From Massilia sp. Leaf139 (lineage in GTDB: Bacteria > Pseudomonadota > Gammaproteobacteria > Burkholderiales > Burkholderiaceae_D), in NCBI RefSeq assembly GCF_001424165.1, contig NZ_LMOJ01000025.1, forward strand, positions 454,134 through 518,133: a DNA stretch of 64,000 nucleotides, read 5' to 3'. Positions 62,302 through 64,000 of the stretch are shown here, piece after piece; the stretch's first letter is position 1, and every line of letters starts with the position of its first letter. The translations under genes were made by a program, and so were the position numbers. A model generated the notes under the pieces. It searched no databases. It was given only the letters and a program-made list of their open reading frames with translations, and was not told the origin of the DNA.

Positions 62302-64000
62302 ATGGCTCATGTAAGCACCCCGCCAAGCACCCTGCAAAGCTGGATCGCCGGCCGCTGGATCGGCCAGGAAGCCGCCGCGCCCCTCCACGGCGCCCTCGAC
62401 GGCCAGCTGCTGTACCACACCCACGCCGAAAAGATCGACTTCGACGAAGCCGTCACCTATGCCCGCAAGACGGGCGTGCCCGGCCTGATGAAGCTCGACT
62501 TCCAGACCCGCGCCCAGCGCCTGAAAGCCCTGGCGCTGTACCTGATGGAACGGAAGGAAGAGCTGTACGAGATCTCCCATCTCACCGGCGCCACCCGTCC
62601 CGACAGCTGGGTCGACGTCGAAGGCGGCATCGGCACTCTGTTCGCCTACGCCAGCATGGGCTCGCGCGAACTGCCGTCCTCGAACGTGCTGCACGAAGGC
62701 CCGGCGCTCAACCTGGGTAAACGCGGCGGCTTCGCCGGTACCCACATCCTGGTGCCGAAGGGCGGCCTGGCCGTGCACATCAACGCCTTCAACTTCCCGA
62801 TCTGGGGCCTGCTCGAGAAATTCGCGCCGAGCTTCCTGGCCGCCATGCCCTGCATCGGCAAACCGGCGACTGCGACCAGCTACCTGACCCATGCGGTAGT
62901 AAAAATGATGCAGGAATCCGGCCTGCTGCCCGAGGGTTCGCTGCAACTCGTGATCGGCTCGACCGGCGACCTGCTCGACCGCCTCACCGGCTTCGACGCC
63001 GTCACGTTCACGGGCTCGGCCGACACCGCGGCCAAGCTGCGTGCCAACCCCAACCTGATCCGCGAATCGGTGCCGTTCACGGCCGAAGCGGACTCGCTCA
63101 ACGCCGCCATCCTGGCGCCGGACGTGAGCCCGGACGATCCGGAGTTCGACCTGTTCGTGAAGGAAGTCGCGCGCGAGATGACGGGTAAAGCCGGCCAGAA
63201 GTGCACGGCGATCCGCCGCGTCATCGTGCCCGAGCAGCACGTCGATGCGCTGGGCGAGCGCCTGCGCGACCGGCTTTCGAAAATCGTCGTCGGCAATCCG
63301 AAGATGGAAGGCGTACGCATGGGCGCGCTGGCTTCGATGGATCAGCACCGCGACGTGTCGGAACGCTTGGAGATGCTCGCACGCGGCAATGAGATCGTCT
63401 TCGGCGCGCACCACGGCTTCAATCCGGTGGGTGAAAACTGCGCCAGCGGCGCCTTCTTCTCACCGACCCTGCTCCTGTGCCGCAATGCGTCCATCAACAC
63501 AGCCGTGCACGACATCGAGGCCTTCGGCCCGGTCAGCACGATGATGACCTACCGCGACATCGACGAGGCCCTGCACCTGGCCGCTTTGGGGCGCGGCAGC
63601 CTGGTCACGACGCTCGCTACCAAGGATCCGGCGATCGCGGCCTACGCGGTGCCGATCGCGGCCGCTTCGCACGGACGCGTGCACATCCTCGACCGCGAAT
63701 CGGCAGTCGATTCCACCGGCCACGGCTCGCCGCTGCCGCAGCTGAAGCACGGCGGCCCGGGCCGCGCCGGCGGCGGAGAGGAGCTGGGCGGCATCCGCGC
63801 CGTCAAACACTTCCTGCAGCGCGCGGCGGTGCAGGGCTCGCCGACCATGCTGACGGCGGTGACCGGCGAATATGTGCGCGGCGCGGCGGTCAAGGAAACG
63901 GAAGTCCACCCGTTCCGCCGCCATTTCGAGGAGCTGGAGATCGGCCACTCGCTGCTGACCCACCGCCGCACCGTGAGCGAAGCGGACATCGTGAATTTCG
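62302..64000 (+). CDS. paaZ: Oxepin-CoA hydrolase/semialdehyde dehydrogenase, C-terminus outside window
   Basis: The first 566 codons of a bifunctional enzyme normally near 680 residues. The aldehyde dehydrogenase part has the general base Glu262 (TAEADSLN) and the nucleophile Cys301 (GKAGQKCTAIRR). From about residue 530 the MaoC-type hydratase domain begins (HFEELEIGHSLLTHRRTVSEAD) and is cut. It opens the oxepin ring and oxidises the aldehyde. AGGAG precedes the ATG. Confidence 0.95.
   Translation, partial: MAHVSTPPSTLQSWIAGRWIGQEAAAPLHGALDGQLLYHTHAEKIDFDEAVTYARKTGVPGLMKLDFQTRAQRLKALALYLMERKEELYEISHLTGATRPDSWVDVEGGIGTLFAYASMGSRELPSSNVLHEGPALNLGKRGGFAGTHILVPKGGLAVHINAFNFPIWGLLEKFAPSFLAAMPCIGKPATATSYLTHAVVKMMQESGLLPEGSLQLVIGSTGDLLDRLTGFDAVTFTGSADTAAKLRANPNLIRESVPFTAEADSLNAAILAPDVSPDDPEFDLFVKEVAREMTGKAGQKCTAIRRVIVPEQHVDALGERLRDRLSKIVVGNPKMEGVRMGALASMDQHRDVSERLEMLARGNEIVFGAHHGFNPVGENCASGAFFSPTLLLCRNASINTAVHDIEAFGPVSTMMTYRDIDEALHLAALGRGSLVTTLATKDPAIAAYAVPIAAASHGRVHILDRESAVDSTGHGSPLPQLKHGGPGRAGGGEELGGIRAVKHFLQRAAVQGSPTMLTAVTGEYVRGAAVKETEVHPFRRHFEELEIGHSLLTHRRTVSEADIVNF

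Overview
The window is about 64 kb of GC-rich chromosomal DNA. It carries metabolic operons with ATGA or GTGA stop/start overlaps, a histidine utilisation cluster, an aerobic phenylacetate cluster, a PEP-CTERM protein, an extra IF-1 gene and a caa3-type oxidase. Together these suggest a beta-proteobacterium of the Burkholderiales, most likely Oxalobacteraceae (Massilia/Janthinobacterium-like). The assignment rests on protein resemblance and gene order as I remember them; no search was run. I saw no rRNA, tRNA, CRISPR array, insertion sequence or prophage.

Layout. 1-2209: a truncated subclass-B3-like metallo-beta-lactamase, divergent from an exported YtcJ-type amidohydrolase. 2230-9642: a complete hutUHGFDI operon that degrades histidine through formiminoglutamate and N-formylglutamate, with a HutC-type operator inside its promoter but no hutC gene. 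9657-14503: small genes (a 59-aa hypothetical, SSAT-like acetyltransferase, EamA exporter, glycine-zipper lipoprotein, Mpo1-like membrane protein), a PEP-CTERM protein behind a sigma-54 promoter, and a LysR regulator. 14532-21721: an RND efflux operon of the llpE-ceoAB-opcM / bpeEF-oprC type, divergent from the LysR gene, with a clean inverted repeat between them. 21763-28340: two DNA glycosylases with apparently leaderless promoters, a structured RNA candidate ahead of a second infA, a transglutaminase/TPR lipoprotein, an HDOD protein, and a chemoreceptor with a separate Cache protein. 28637-35895: KamA-like radical SAM enzyme, MFS transporter, FAH-family enzyme, TauD-like dioxygenase with a class III aminotransferase, and a sorbosone-dehydrogenase-like lipoprotein.

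35923-41251: a palindromic repeat, then a caa3-type cytochrome oxidase (fused subunits I+III, subunit II with a haem c domain) and three extra cytochromes c. 41376-51135: CMD-family protein, small acidic protein, a 124-bp palindromic repeat, carboxylesterase-mogA-darP, pmbA with two small genes, a KaiC-like ATPase/hybrid kinase operon, and a cytosolic-type M14 carboxypeptidase. 51260-64000: the phenylacetate catabolon, with divergent paaX and paaABCDE-G-H-I-K-J-Y-Z; paaZ runs off the window and paaF is not seen.

How the parts work together. The hut operon turns histidine into glutamate, formate and ammonia. The paa operon activates phenylacetate (PaaK), epoxidises it (PaaABCDE), isomerises and opens the ring (PaaG, PaaZ), beta-oxidises the product (PaaH, PaaJ) and clears dead-end thioesters (PaaI, PaaY). 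The most interesting unexplained items are the structured RNA at 22403-22655, a lipase-like efflux partner that has lost its catalytic serine and histidine, the KaiC/kinase pair, the sigma-54 PEP-CTERM promoter, and the palindromic repeats.
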